From Anthracocystis setariae (taxonomy: Eukaryota > Basidiomycota > Ustilaginomycetes > Ustilaginales > Ustilaginaceae): 64,000 nucleotides of DNA. Shown piece by piece: positions 51,930 through 62,682 of this stretch (positions are counted from its first letter, which is position 1; the number at the start of each line of letters is the position of its first letter). The notes beneath the pieces were generated by a model. That model searched no databases, was not told where the DNA came from, and saw only the letters and a list, made by a program, of their open reading frames with translations. Made by a program: the position numbers and the translations under genes. The stretch spans positions 62,001-126,000 of the forward strand of contig CAKMXJ010000012.1 of the NCBI GenBank assembly GCA_928724745.1. The letters run 5' to 3'.

Positions 51930-53801
51930 TCAGCAATTGGGGTGCGTCATTCGGTTCTTGGGAATGCGATCCTTGGGGAACCTGGTAATGTTCTTGTTCT
52001 GGTAGACATCGGCGTGCCTCTCAATGTACTTTCGCGTGGGGAAATCGTCCGGATCACAAGTCACCCTGTCTGGCCTACCATCGCGCTGATACATCCTAAC
52101 GTAGTCGACCTTCATAGTTCCAGGGAACACCAATCCGTCCCAAACTGGAGGCTGGAAGTTGTACGCCATGCCCACGTTGAGGATGATACTCATGGGCTCC
52201 CTCGGGATCAGCCTCCTGCTCACGTCCAGCTCCGGTACGGCAGTCAGGGCGCTCGCCTTGAGCGTCCAAGTAGGCTTGTCGTCAATGTACCACGTAATGT
52301 AGGCATCACTCTGACCGTCCAGACCCTTGCCGTCTCCCTTCATGTCAGGCTCCCATTCTACGCCAAAGTTGACATAGCCCGGATTGGTGTAGCGCTGATA
52401 AGCGGTGTTGGGGATGTCCGATAGCGCAGACACGGATTCTTGCAGCTCGTTTCCATGGTAGTTGTTGATCTGGGTAGTATCTGTGTTGTGAATAATGTAG
52501 TCGGTGCCCGAGACGTTGTTGTAGAAATAGTCGACGTCGAAGGGTGCAACTTGAAGACTTTGAGAACTCCTACCACCGTTTCCACCAATGGTGGCCTCGA
52601 GCATATCGAGCTCGGGAGCCGAGCGTGCCACATTGTTGTTGGGGCCAGGATGATCTTCGCCGGGGCAGGTGCAGGATGGGAAGCGCAAGCCGGGGAGGTA
52701 GCTCAGTCTGTTGTTGACCTGGTACGAAAACTCGCCATGAGCCAAGATAGCGTCTGCAGGACCCGAGCCATTGACATAGGTCTGGTTGGGAAGACTGCCC
52801 GTGTCACATCCAGCGTACGAGTAAGGCCAGATCCCCTCGTTGACTCCGTTGTAGCCGGGTCTGCCCAAGTTGCCCATCAACCACAGACCGGGCCAGAAAC
52901 CTGCTACGTTTGGAGAGCCGGGCAGTTGTGCCCTGATTTCCATGTAACCACCGGTGAAACAGGCCTTGTTCCAGGATTGAAGCATTCCAGAGCGGAAGTT
53001 GAGGTTGTGGGTGAGGCGTTCTTCAAACGAGATTTGCAGTTTACCATCAGCGGTGGTGTTGATGGCCTCGGGAGCATAGTATTCGTAGTCTCTGGTACCG
53101 GAATACCAGCCATCGAATGCTTCCCAGTAGGGATCTTCACCGGGGTAGAAAGTTCGGCCGGGCGTGTCGAACTCGTCGCTGAAGACGAGGTGCCAGCCGG
53201 AAGCGTCAACAGGCGATGTTCTTTGATAAGCGTCTTGTGGGGTATCCTGGTCGATCAGGCCGCGCTTCATGTTGCTTGGGAAAGTGGTGTACTTGTTTGT
53301 GGTGGACAAGGAGGCGGTGGCTTTGCCATCGGCATACTTCTTGGTGACTTGGACGAGGACAGGGTAGCCGAGGAAAAGCATCAACAAGGCGATCATTAGG
53401 ACCAGCAGCGTGCCGACGTTCAACAGGCCGCGCATTGAAGTCATAGATCCAGGCTTGTGGCGACGGGCCTTTGCGGAAGGATCGTGAAGCCAGTCATCGT
53501 CTTCACTGTCGTCGGCCGCAAAATCACCGACACCGAGAGCTGCTCGACGAGAGTTGAGACCAACCTTTTCACTGGCTGCGCTGCTGCTTGTGCTAAGATC
53601 CGAGGATGAACCACCTGGGGTGGATGCATAATTGCCGAGGAAGCGAGGGGTGTAGCTGCCGCTGTTGGTGGATTGGGAGTTGGTAGAGTAGGTGTGCTGG
53701 CTGGAAGTGGCATGGGCGGGGATCGAGTTGGTACGAGGTGTTGAGATAGGCTGATAAGCGGGTTTCGCCGAAGAGCTGCTGGGGAGAGAAGGTGGAGCCA
53801 T
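51930..53801 (-). CDS. KRE6: Beta-1,6-glucan synthesis protein Kre6/Skn1 (GH16-like)
   Basis: 623 residues, type II membrane protein. A disordered cytosolic N-terminus of ~125 residues is followed by one span at about 126-151 (GTLLVLMIALLMLFLGYPVL) and a lumenal GH16-type domain. The catalytic E-x-D-x2-E pattern is present: E397, D399 and E402 in PELDMLEATIG. Other family blocks are WHLVFSDEFDTPGRTFYPGE, GGYMEIRAQLPGSP and NFGVEWEPD. Kre6 and Skn1 act in the ER and at sites of secretion to make cell-wall beta-1,6-glucan. Fungi of this group often have several paralogues, so I use KRE6 as a family name. Its 5' leader contains a long (TCC)n run. The divergent neighbour is ROT1, which works in the same pathway. 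Confidence 0.92.
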   Translation of the reverse strand: MAPPSLPSSSSAKPAYQPISTPRTNSIPAHATSSQHTYSTNSQSTNSGSYTPRFLGNYASTPGGSSSDLSTSSSAASEKVGLNSRRAALGVGDFAADDSEDDDWLHDPSAKARRHKPGSMTSMRGLLNVGTLLVLMIALLMLFLGYPVLVQVTKKYADGKATASLSTTNKYTTFPSNMKRGLIDQDTPQDAYQRTSPVDASGWHLVFSDEFDTPGRTFYPGEDPYWEAFDGWYSGTRDYEYYAPEAINTTADGKLQISFEERLTHNLNFRSGMLQSWNKACFTGGYMEIRAQLPGSPNVAGFWPGLWLMGNLGRPGYNGVNEGIWPYSYAGCDTGSLPNQTYVNGSGPADAILAHGEFSYQVNNRLSYLPGLRFPSCTCPGEDHPGPNNNVARSAPELDMLEATIGGNGGRSSQSLQVAPFDVDYFYNNVSGTDYIIHNTDTTQINNYHGNELQESVSALSDIPNTAYQRYTNPGYVNFGVEWEPDMKGDGKGLDGQSDAYITWYIDDKPTWTLKASALTAVPELDVSRRLIPREPMSIILNVGMAYNFQPPVWDGLVFPGTMKVDYVRMYQRDGRPDRVTCDPDDFPTRKYIERHADVYQNKNITRFPKDRIPKNRMTHPNC

Positions 53802-55459
53802 CTTGAGCCTATTCCCAGAACTGGCTGACGAAGAGGTTGGAGGAGGAGGAGGAGGAGGAGGAGGAGGAGGAGGAGGAGGAGGAGGAGGAGGAGGAGGAGA
53901 AGGTTGAAGTCTGGAAGGAGGATAGGAACAAGGTTGGCTTCAAGAGGAAGCGTCGGAAAGCAAAGTGAATGTGTGTATGTGTTGGACTGGATGCCTGACA
54001 CTGGCATAAACGAAGGTTGTCAATCGTGAATCGCAGGACGGGCGTCAAGTGGCCGTGGCCGGTTCGCTTTCGCTTTCTGACTTGGCGGGTCGGACTCAGG
54101 AAGGATTGACAGATGCAACGCATGGACTGTACGGTCTTGCTGTGCGCTAGACTAGGGCGCAGCTGTTATGCTAGCGACGATCACGCACTTTCATTTGAAG
54201 CTCTGGGACGGCGTCTAAGCTGTAAAAATAAAGGATCTTACCACGCTGAGCAGTTCTGCACTCGGACGACGATCATGGCGACACGACTGAGACACGGCGG
54301 TCCTTGTTGGCTTTCGCTTGCTCCTTTGCTCCTATGGGCTACGGTTTCAATCAGGGTTTGCACGGCCTACGACACCTACGGACAGCGGACGAGGGACTGC
54401 TTTGCTTTGCTTCGCTTTGCTTCGTTAGCCAACAAGGCTAGTTGACGGAACACCCTGGCCGAGCAATTTTCTTTTTTTCTTTTCCCATTTCCCTTTTTCC
54501 TTTGGTTTTCTTTTTGAATGACAGCAGACAGCTACAGTATTGTTAGTAGACAGTGTGTGACAAAGGGGAGGGAACAAGTGCATAGTTTGCGAGGACGAGG
54601 GCGTTGGGGCGTTGGTGCATTGTTCAACGTGCGCGTGTTCGTGTGCATGCACGCCAAGAAATCGACAACAGGATCGGCGAAAATTCTTTTTTTTTTTTTT
54701 TGAAAATTTCCCTCCCTTTTTCTTGCAGACTGGAGACCGCAGACTGCAGCGTGCAGCGTGCATACGCCGCAAACTTTACGCCTCGCTTCGGATTTCACGC
54801 ACCGTACAGTACTGTCCAGTACAGCACCGTCCAAGTACCGCTCAAACTCGATTGCTGGTGACACAGCAAAGGGTCTTAAGCCGGTCTTAGCGTACAACCC
54901 AGCCCATCTCAGCCCAGCCAAGTCGAGCTCAGCTCACGTTCCGTCTCCGATTATTATTATTAGTAGTAGTAGTGATTCTCACTCTGACATCGACGGACGG
55001 GAAAGACAAAAGAATTGTAATGGCCTTGAGAAACGGCCATGATAGGATGCACAATGGGACTCGAGCAGCACGACGGGAGCAAAGTTCGCTAAAATATTAT
55101 TTTTTATAAATGGTTACACCGTTGCATCGCTGCAATTCACCCAGTCCAGCCAGTGGACGCATCTCATGCACTCTCATTGTTGCATGATGCAAGCTGCAAT
55201 CATATGCTTCCTTTAAGCCACAAGTCGCCGTATCTACAGCTACCCTCGATTTCCACTGTCAGTACAGTACTGTAGTAGTGTGTCTGTCTGTCTGTCTGGT
55301 TCGCACGCTGTCAGGGTGCAACACGTTGGTCGATCTTTCGGACGGAAGCCGCTTGTCCCTCGTTTTGCTTTCAATGCCTCGAGGCTGATCTACATCATCT
55401 CATCCCATCTTGTCCAGCTTCTACGACCACCTCACGCCAGCCAACACAGAGCTGCAACC
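53802..55459. promoter_or_regulatory. Divergent region between KRE6 and ROT1
   Basis: 1.66 kb. From left to right: (GGA)n at 53838-53900 in the KRE6 leader, a T15 run at 54687-54701, GTACAGTACTGTCCAGTACAG near 54804, TAG repeats near 54960 and AGTACAGTACTGTAG at 55261. A 56-codon frame at 54275-54445 is not supported as a gene. Confidence 0.6.
53838..53900. repeat. (GGA)n trinucleotide repeat, about 20 units
   Basis: A nearly perfect GGA array, 37-100 bp upstream of the KRE6 start, so it is (TCC)n in the KRE6 leader or core promoter. Confidence 0.92.
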
Positions 55460-56291
55460 ATGTTGTCGCCATATCTGTCCCCGCTACTCGCTCTCATCGC
55501 CGTCCTTGCGACGCTCGTGGTCGCCCAGTCCGGCCAATACGATGATCTGTTATCAGATCTTCAAGGTACATGGAGCACCGGGTCCGGCGCCGTACGAACT
55601 GGGCCTGTAAGTTGAGATCTTCTGCTTGATGTTCCCTACCTATGGCACTACTGACACCCTTCTTCTTTTTCGCATATCTCGCACATCCATCACCTTTGGT
55701 CTTGCCACTTTCAGGGCTTCTGGAATCCTCGTTCGCAACAATTCATCATCCCACCTACCACCGGACGCTCCTACTCCTTCACCCAGGACGGCTTTTTTGA
55801 ATCGTCACTCTTCCTTCGCTCGGCAGATCCCACCAATCCACAATGCACCTCTGCCACGCTCCTCTGGCAACACGGCAACTTTTCCATCAACCCCAACAAC
55901 GGCACCCTCCGACTCGATCCGTTCTGGGGAGACGGCTTCCAAAGCATCTGGTCCGGCTGCGATACCACGTCGTCCGCCAACAACAACAACACCCTGGCAC
56001 CCGTAGCCGCCTACAACCAGATCGAATTCTTCCAAACCCCAGCCATCAACTTGGACTGGCACTTTGGTCGGTCAGCCTACAGACTCAACATGGCCCAACT
56101 CAGCGGAGAACCCCTCAACCCAATGTGGAAGGTCCTCGACCCTCCATCCATGTTACCAACCGAGATTCTGCATATTACAGTGAGTAGCTAGTTTGATGTT
56201 GTGCGTCCCCAACTTTAGCCGTGAGCACGAGTGTTTAGGTACTAACCCTTTCCGAAATCGATGTGCTTTGCAGAGATACGGTTTGGAATAA
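55460..56291 (+). CDS. ROT1: Rot1, ER factor for beta-1,6-glucan synthesis and protein folding (three exons)
   Basis: Exons 55460-55606, 55715-56179 and 56274-56291, all joined in phase 0. Donors are GTAAGT and GTGAGT; the second intron has a perfect TACTAAC branch site at 56240-56246. The product has 209 residues: a signal peptide (LSPLLALIAVLATLVVAQ), then the Rot1 domain with GTWSTGSGAVRTGP-GFWNP, SYSFTQDGFFESSLF, CTSATLLWQHGNFS and YNQIEFFQTP. Rot1 is an essential ER chaperone in yeast; its loss reduces beta-1,6-glucan and affects Kre6. Yeast Rot1 (256 residues) ends in a membrane span, but this model ends at HIT-RYGLE without one, so the protein would be soluble in the ER unless the 3' end is spliced differently. 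KRE6 lies divergently 1.66 kb away. Confidence 0.88.
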
Positions 56292-56434
56292 CCTCGATCG
56301 CTTCCACCCACGAACAAAACAGCCAAACACCACCATCATCATGATGTATGGTAACTTACAACTTGCAAATGGACATTCTATGATACAATGATAAACGACA
56401 AACGACTAAAGCACCGCACGATCCGGAGGCGTGC

Positions 56435-57103
56435 TCATTGACCATAACTGTACGGATAGCCGTTGTAAACGTTGGTCCTGTTACCTGTGAAACAGACTCG
56501 GATGCCGTTCATCCAACCTGCCTGGTCTGGATCGCTGTATGTGCCGATGGGGACGCCTTTGACGGATTCAAACAGGTTCATGTTCATGTCTATTGTGGTC
56601 CAGGCGTTGGCGTCGCCGAGGATGGCGTCGAATTCGCCGGCGGGCCCACGGATCTTGGCTTGGGCTCCGCACCAGTTGGCGGTCATGTTGAGCCACAGAT
56701 TTTGGTTGTTCGAGTCGACCACGGGTACGTTGGAGCCGACGGCCATCGACATGTTGAGCAGTGGTAGAGCAAAGATGGGCGAAGCCTTGTTGAATTGCGC
56801 GCCGCACCATGTGGTTGTTTGCTGTTCTTTCCAGTATGGTTGGAAGGCGGTGGCTGTCATGGTGAAGCATGTGCCGAAAGGGTTGTGGTTGGGGCCAGTG
56901 CCGTTCCAGAAGGGTGGGTCGTAGGAGTTGTTGCTGCCACCGACCGAGAGTTTGTCTCGGTATACGACCAACGGTGGCACGACGGCGGCAAGGACGATGA
57001 TGAACACGACAAAGCACCAGAAGCCATTGCGGTGGTAGAAGCGCTGCTTGCGCGATGGCACGACCAGAGGCTCGTGGTCCACATCGGATTCCGTGTATCC
57101 CAT
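56435..57103 (-). CDS. Small type II membrane protein, orphan
   Basis: 222 residues, not recognised. A ~30-residue cytosolic N-terminus with basic residues (SRKQRFYHRNGF) leads into one span at about 28-48 (FWCFVVFIIVLAAVVPPLVV), then a ~170-residue lumenal or extracellular domain with about four Cys (GTCFTMTATAF, TWCGAQF, NWCGAQAKIRG, RVCFTGN) and several N-glycosylation sites. The doubled WCGAQ motif and even number of Cys suggest a small disulfide-bonded domain. The gene converges on ROT1 with a 143-bp gap. It may be smut-specific; a surface or secretory-pathway role is all that can be inferred. Confidence 0.7.
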   Translation of the reverse strand: MGYTESDVDHEPLVVPSRKQRFYHRNGFWCFVVFIIVLAAVVPPLVVYRDKLSVGGSNNSYDPPFWNGTGPNHNPFGTCFTMTATAFQPYWKEQQTTTWCGAQFNKASPIFALPLLNMSMAVGSNVPVVDSNNQNLWLNMTANWCGAQAKIRGPAGEFDAILGDANAWTTIDMNMNLFESVKGVPIGTYSDPDQAGWMNGIRVCFTGNRTNVYNGYPYSYGQ

Positions 57104-58649
57104 CGTGACGGATGTGAAGGCGAAGTGGCGTTGGCAAGGTGGAGGAGCAAGTGTCCGATGATGTCCAGGATATGTATGTTGAGCTTGAGACTAAGCTTAA
57201 GGGTTGAAGGTGGCGTAGAGGGCGTAACTGAGAGCGGTGAGCTAGAGCTTGGTTTACGGGTTATAAAGGAATGCGAGAGATGGAGCGGCTATGCAATGCA
57301 ATGCGTTGTGCTGAGGCGAAGTGAAGCTTGGCTGTAGAGTTGATTCCAGAAGAGATGGACGAAGAGGTTGATTCCTTTGGAGAGATCCAAGCCACTTTAC
57401 AGTCGAGTAGTGTTTGAGAGGGATGGTGAGAGTGGTGGAGAAGGAAGATGATTAGATTCAGCCAAGCTTCTTGGACTCACTCGCTTGACGTCGAGATGAC
57501 GGCTTGACACATCTCTCTTAAGACCGAGGGCGTGGCAAGACGACGTAAGCCATGCGATATTGGACTGTACCATACACAGCCGCTGCAGCGCGTCACGCAT
57601 TATCAAAAAAGCTGCTTGCGCTACGCGGCACGAACAAAACGTGCTTGGCAGCCTCAACACACCTTCGCCTACCTTATCACAGTCTCACAGTGCACCGAGC
57701 AGCCACGGCAGAAAGAAAATGTGAGGAAAAAAAAAAGAAAGAAAAAAAAAAAACTCGGAGCAATGGTAAGCATCCGTGCTCGGCCGCTAGGACTTTTTCT
57801 TTTTGTGTGCGGCGTCATGCCTAAGCCCGCAGGCATAACGAGCAGGCTCGGCCTTCATCATCAATCATGGAATAGATTGGTTTGACCGCGTGGGAGCAGA
57901 GAGTCGCGGCGGGCCTTCTTACATGTAGCAATCTTGTTTCGCCTGCCGCTCACGCCTCGCCACTTGCAGCACACAGCACACAGCACACACCTTTGCATTA
58001 AGTGATGGATCTCTATCCGGTTCCGGTGTCTTGAGGTTTAGCCAACGAACTAGGCCATGCCTCATCTCAAAGAGACAGTCATTCCAAAAGGATGCGGTGG
58101 AGTTGCCATTTGGAGGAGCAAGGTTGGTGAATTTTCAACGGAATGCAACGCCGAGCCGCATGACAAAAGGGTGCTTTGCTGCTGACTGGCAGTAAAGAGG
58201 ACACGACCACTCATCATCGAGTTCACAGGCATCAATCACATCATCCAACAATTCATAGGTTTTAAAAATAACGATGTTAGGTCCATCATTTCTTTATTGA
58301 TAATTGACATTTTGCCAGCCCGATGGAAAAGAGATAAGTTGCGAGGGTCAGCTGAACGGTATATCAGATTGTATCGGTTTGCAGGGAAAGATCCAGAAAA
58401 GCAGGGACGCACGCATGATCCATGTTGAGTGCAACCGTCGATGCGCTTCCCGATCGAAGCTTTGCGACGGTATCGTCGGAACCAGCGCGCGTTCAGTCAG
58501 CAGAAGAGACAGGAGGAGGGAACAAGGCGAGCCAAGCGGATCGGAGTTTCCACCGAGCTGGAAATCTTGCAGGGCCTGCGTCATACCGCACAGACTTGAC
58601 CTCCACTCTCCCCACCCTTTCGCACGCACGCACGCACCCACCATATTGC

Positions 58650-58666
58650 ACTGTACTGTACAGTAC
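58650..58666. repeat. ACTGTACTGTACAGTAC motif, copy 4
   Basis: Shares ACTGTACTGTACAG with the copies at 28181 and 39145 and extends into a perfect GTACTGTACAGTAC palindrome. Confidence 0.8.
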
Positions 58667-58971
58667 CGTATACGAGCATGAGCTTCTTAAGCTTGCGAAT
58701 TCATCTGTTGTGCCAATTCGCCAGCTCGGAAGCCCCACCTGAAAACTCAAATGATCCAGAGCGGAACTTTCGCAGGGTAGACTGTCATGGCAGGCTCGAC
58801 CGATGGAACTGGTTGAATAGTATTGCCTGTCGAGGTGCGCAGGCCGGTACAAGTCGAGTGACGAAGCCGGGGCATTGCGTAGATGTTTGTGCGTAGTTCA
58901 GTCTGTTGTGACGATTCTTCGCAGTTGACTTTCCATCTCCCCGACAAGCGCTTGTCATGCATTATTGTGAT

Positions 58972-59005
<34 letters not shown>

Positions 59006-59024
59006 TGTATATCTGTGTATGTGT
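58972..59024. repeat. (TG)n microsatellite
   Basis: TG repeat with a few interruptions, about 350 bp upstream of the SDR start. Confidence 0.9.
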
Positions 59025-59373
59025 GCCCCTTGCTGTGAATCAGCCACTCAGCCCAGCTGAACCCAACTCAAACCCAGCAACTTGGCCCATCTACAGCATC
59101 CGTTCTGTCGCTCAGTGAATATGCGAACCCATGCGCTGTTATCCGATCCTCGCACCTGCATCGCTTTTCTCACTTCCCACGCTCCGCTCCGCATCACGCT
59201 GTGCAACTACCCACGCAACCCTGTCCGCCGTTCTTTCTTCTCTGAGTTGTGCTTACAAGCTTCATATATAGGAGCTTCCGTTGCGAAACCTCGTCACGAT
59301 TTTCCCCATCATTCCTCCTCTCCATCCAGATCCCTCTCCCATCCCTCAACTCGAACTTGACTCTCCAACCAAG

Positions 59374-60332
<959 letters not shown>

Positions 60333-60549
60333 AAATCATGTTGCAAAGTGGGAGGACTCAAATGTACACCGTCCCGTGAAATGTCATTCTCTTATACCGC
60401 TAGCGGGCTTGTGTCGAGGGTGAATGCGACTGAAGAGCATCGCGAGTCTATTATACACGGGAAAAGAAGATCGATGTCGATACGAAAAAGTTGGAATTGA
60501 GCAAGACAAGCGAGAAAAACCAAGTTGATTTACTGTCCATGACCCAAGC

Positions 60550-62127
60550 TCACTTGCATCTGGCGTGGACGATGGCGGCGCCGTGTTCGTCGTATTCCTG
60601 TTTGGAGATCCAGAGTTGGTGGAAGGTTCCTAGTGAAGCTAGGATGCTTGCGCCTAGCCAGGATGAGTGTCTTCGTTCGGTTGTGTTGGCGGGCGAGTGA
60701 ATTTTGGTTTTCTGGTTGGGAGCTTTCACGCCGAGTTCGTAGCTGAGACGGTCGACAAGGCCGGGAATGAGTGAAGATCCACCGACGAGGACGATGTTGG
60801 AGTAGAGTGAAGCGCGCGAGTCGACATCCACCGAGTTGATCGACGAAATCACCATGTCCGCCAGTCCCACTGCCGGTTTTCCACCGCCAGCGTTGGCGCC
60901 AGCGGCATCATTGGAGGGAGTCGAGGATGGGTGGAGGATGGGACCGAAAGATTCGGACGACGATACGCCGGTCCACAGGGAGGGGGTGAAGAGCAGTTCG
61001 GGAGCCTTCAAACGCTCGATGCCAAATGCATCGTTGTAGCCGTCGGGGAATTCATACATCCTTCCACTCCTGAACTGCGCCTGTTGATCATCCCAAGGCA
61101 CCTCCAACACCTGTGCGACACTCTCCTTAAAGTCATTTACCACCCGGCTCGTATGGTAGTTCCTAAACGAAGCCGTGCTGCCATCCACCCTATCCTGGCG
61201 CAAAACCACATCCGCTGGTGCTCCTGGATCCACACCCGTCCTGGACTTGATCAGGTATTGCGGTGTCACGCCGCCAAACGAGCTGCCACGACCGTGATGC
61301 AAGCTCCAAAGCAAAGCACGGTTGATGGCATCGCCTCCATTGTTGTGCCTCTGAATCCCCTTCCTGAGGATGAATCCATCCACGATTGGAATCGTTGAAA
61401 CGCTGCTGGATCCGATGTCGATCACCAAACTCGATGGCTTGCCCGCGGCGAACGAGCTGAGCACACTCCGGTTGGCCAAGTAGAACGCCGGACTACCCAA
61501 CGTCTCGAACGCGAGCTCGGTCAACTTCTCCCTCGACTCGCGCGAGTTCCATGCGGGCTCGGTCAGCAGAAGCGGGTGCTCTCGAGCGTCGCAGCTGAGT
61601 GCATCCAGCCCAAAGTTGGCGAGTTGCGCAAAAGCGGGCACATCGGCAACAATGCCATCGTCATCAAAGATCGAGCCAATCTCGAATCCTTTGCGGTACA
61701 AATTTAGATCGTTGTCGCCGACGTAACGACGACGCTTCTTTTCGCGATCCACCGAGAATTTGAGCACTTGCGATGCCGACTTGGCTCGAGCCTGCTTGAG
61801 ACGAACGTCGGAGGATTCTTCGGTGGTAGCACCAGCGGCGTTGGTGCCGTTGGATGTAGATGCGCCGTTTTCAGCGTCGGCCATGGTCTCGTCGCCATCG
61901 GCAGCAGTGTCGGACGGCTGGTCATGTGGATGTGTAGACGTCGACGCAAGGTGGGCAGCTTGCGATTCGAGGTCAGCAATGTCTGTGTCGTCGATCGAAG
62001 TATAGCCGTAGTACGAAGGCATGACTACGCGCGGAGCATCCTCACCTGCCCAACCGATGCGGCTGGAAGAGTGGCCCGCATCAATAACGAGCGCATTGAT
62101 CTCATCGCCTCCATAGACGCCTGGCAT
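60550..62127 (-). CDS. ARP4: Actin-related protein 4 (Arp4)
   Basis: 525 residues from ATG 62127. The frame is open further upstream but has no ATG, and MPGVYGGDEINALVIDAG matches the normal Arp4 start. Actin-fold blocks follow: LLTEPAWNSRESREKLTELA, FYLANRSVLSSFAAGK, the phosphate-2 loop LVIDIGSSSVSTIPIVDG, and NIVLVGGSSLIPGLVDRL. An acidic insert of about 100 residues sits after the first block (around residues 45-130), as in other fungal Arp4. Arp4 is a shared nuclear subunit of the NuA4 acetyltransferase and the INO80 and SWR1 remodellers, where it pairs with actin on an HSA helix. The C-terminus HSSWLGASILASLGTFHQLW is complete. Confidence 0.93.
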   Translation of the reverse strand: MPGVYGGDEINALVIDAGHSSSRIGWAGEDAPRVVMPSYYGYTSIDDTDIADLESQAAHLASTSTHPHDQPSDTAADGDETMADAENGASTSNGTNAAGATTEESSDVRLKQARAKSASQVLKFSVDREKKRRRYVGDNDLNLYRKGFEIGSIFDDDGIVADVPAFAQLANFGLDALSCDAREHPLLLTEPAWNSRESREKLTELAFETLGSPAFYLANRSVLSSFAAGKPSSLVIDIGSSSVSTIPIVDGFILRKGIQRHNNGGDAINRALLWSLHHGRGSSFGGVTPQYLIKSRTGVDPGAPADVVLRQDRVDGSTASFRNYHTSRVVNDFKESVAQVLEVPWDDQQAQFRSGRMYEFPDGYNDAFGIERLKAPELLFTPSLWTGVSSSESFGPILHPSSTPSNDAAGANAGGGKPAVGLADMVISSINSVDVDSRASLYSNIVLVGGSSLIPGLVDRLSYELGVKAPNQKTKIHSPANTTERRHSSWLGASILASLGTFHQLWISKQEYDEHGAAIVHARCK

Positions 62128-62682
62128 GATGATATAGGAAGCCGGGTCACGATGCTGCTTCGATTGTGCGGGTGGTGGGTTGAGGTCGGCTGCTGGCACT
62201 CGAGATGTTGCGTTGCGGGGAGCCGGAGCGCTGGTGACGAGGAGGGATCGGTAATGAAGCTGAGATGACTGTCTGTCAGGGCTCTGCTGTCGATGGCTTC
62301 AGAAGATAGCGAGATGGAGAGAAAGGCGATCTCTTTGTCGCGACGCGATCCGATTCGAGCCCCACTGGTCTTCCATCCGGCCGAGACGAGGCGCCCACTC
62401 CACACAATTTTTGAAAAAAAAAAAAAAAAAAAGGCGAGGGGTGAGCTTTCTCTGCAAAAATTTCGAAACAGCTTTCTTTGGCCTCGACATGCCACTTGCC
62501 CAATTTTTCTTCTCAAACTGAACCCTGACCAAGCCTCGACTCAATTTTTGTATATCTTTTCACCATCGGATAGTGCCGAAAGGGTTGACACATCTTCACT
62601 ACACTGTTGCTCCTTCCCTCCTACAAATCACATCGGTGCATCACACAGCTGAGGTAGCGCAGCCAATTCATACGCTCCGGAC
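62128..62682. promoter_or_regulatory. Divergent promoter region, ARP4 and ERB1
   Basis: 555 bp between two divergent housekeeping genes. An A19 run at 62414-62432 is the main feature and resembles the T24 run between uL11m and ENP2. No TATA box seen. Confidence 0.6.

Larger units (their letters stand above)
57104..59373. other. Divergent intergenic region
   Basis: 2.3 kb with no supported gene. It has an A-rich tract near 57727-57750, the motif ACTGTACTGTACAGTAC at 58650, a (TG)n array at 58972-59024 and an ATATATA element at 59264-59270, about 105 bp before the SDR start. Confidence 0.65.

Noticed and set aside
54275..54445. 56-codon frame with a signal-peptide-like start (MATRLRHGG...)
   Set aside because: Short, ends in a TTTGC-repeat region, with no promoter or homology clue. 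A small secreted peptide cannot be excluded but is not supported.
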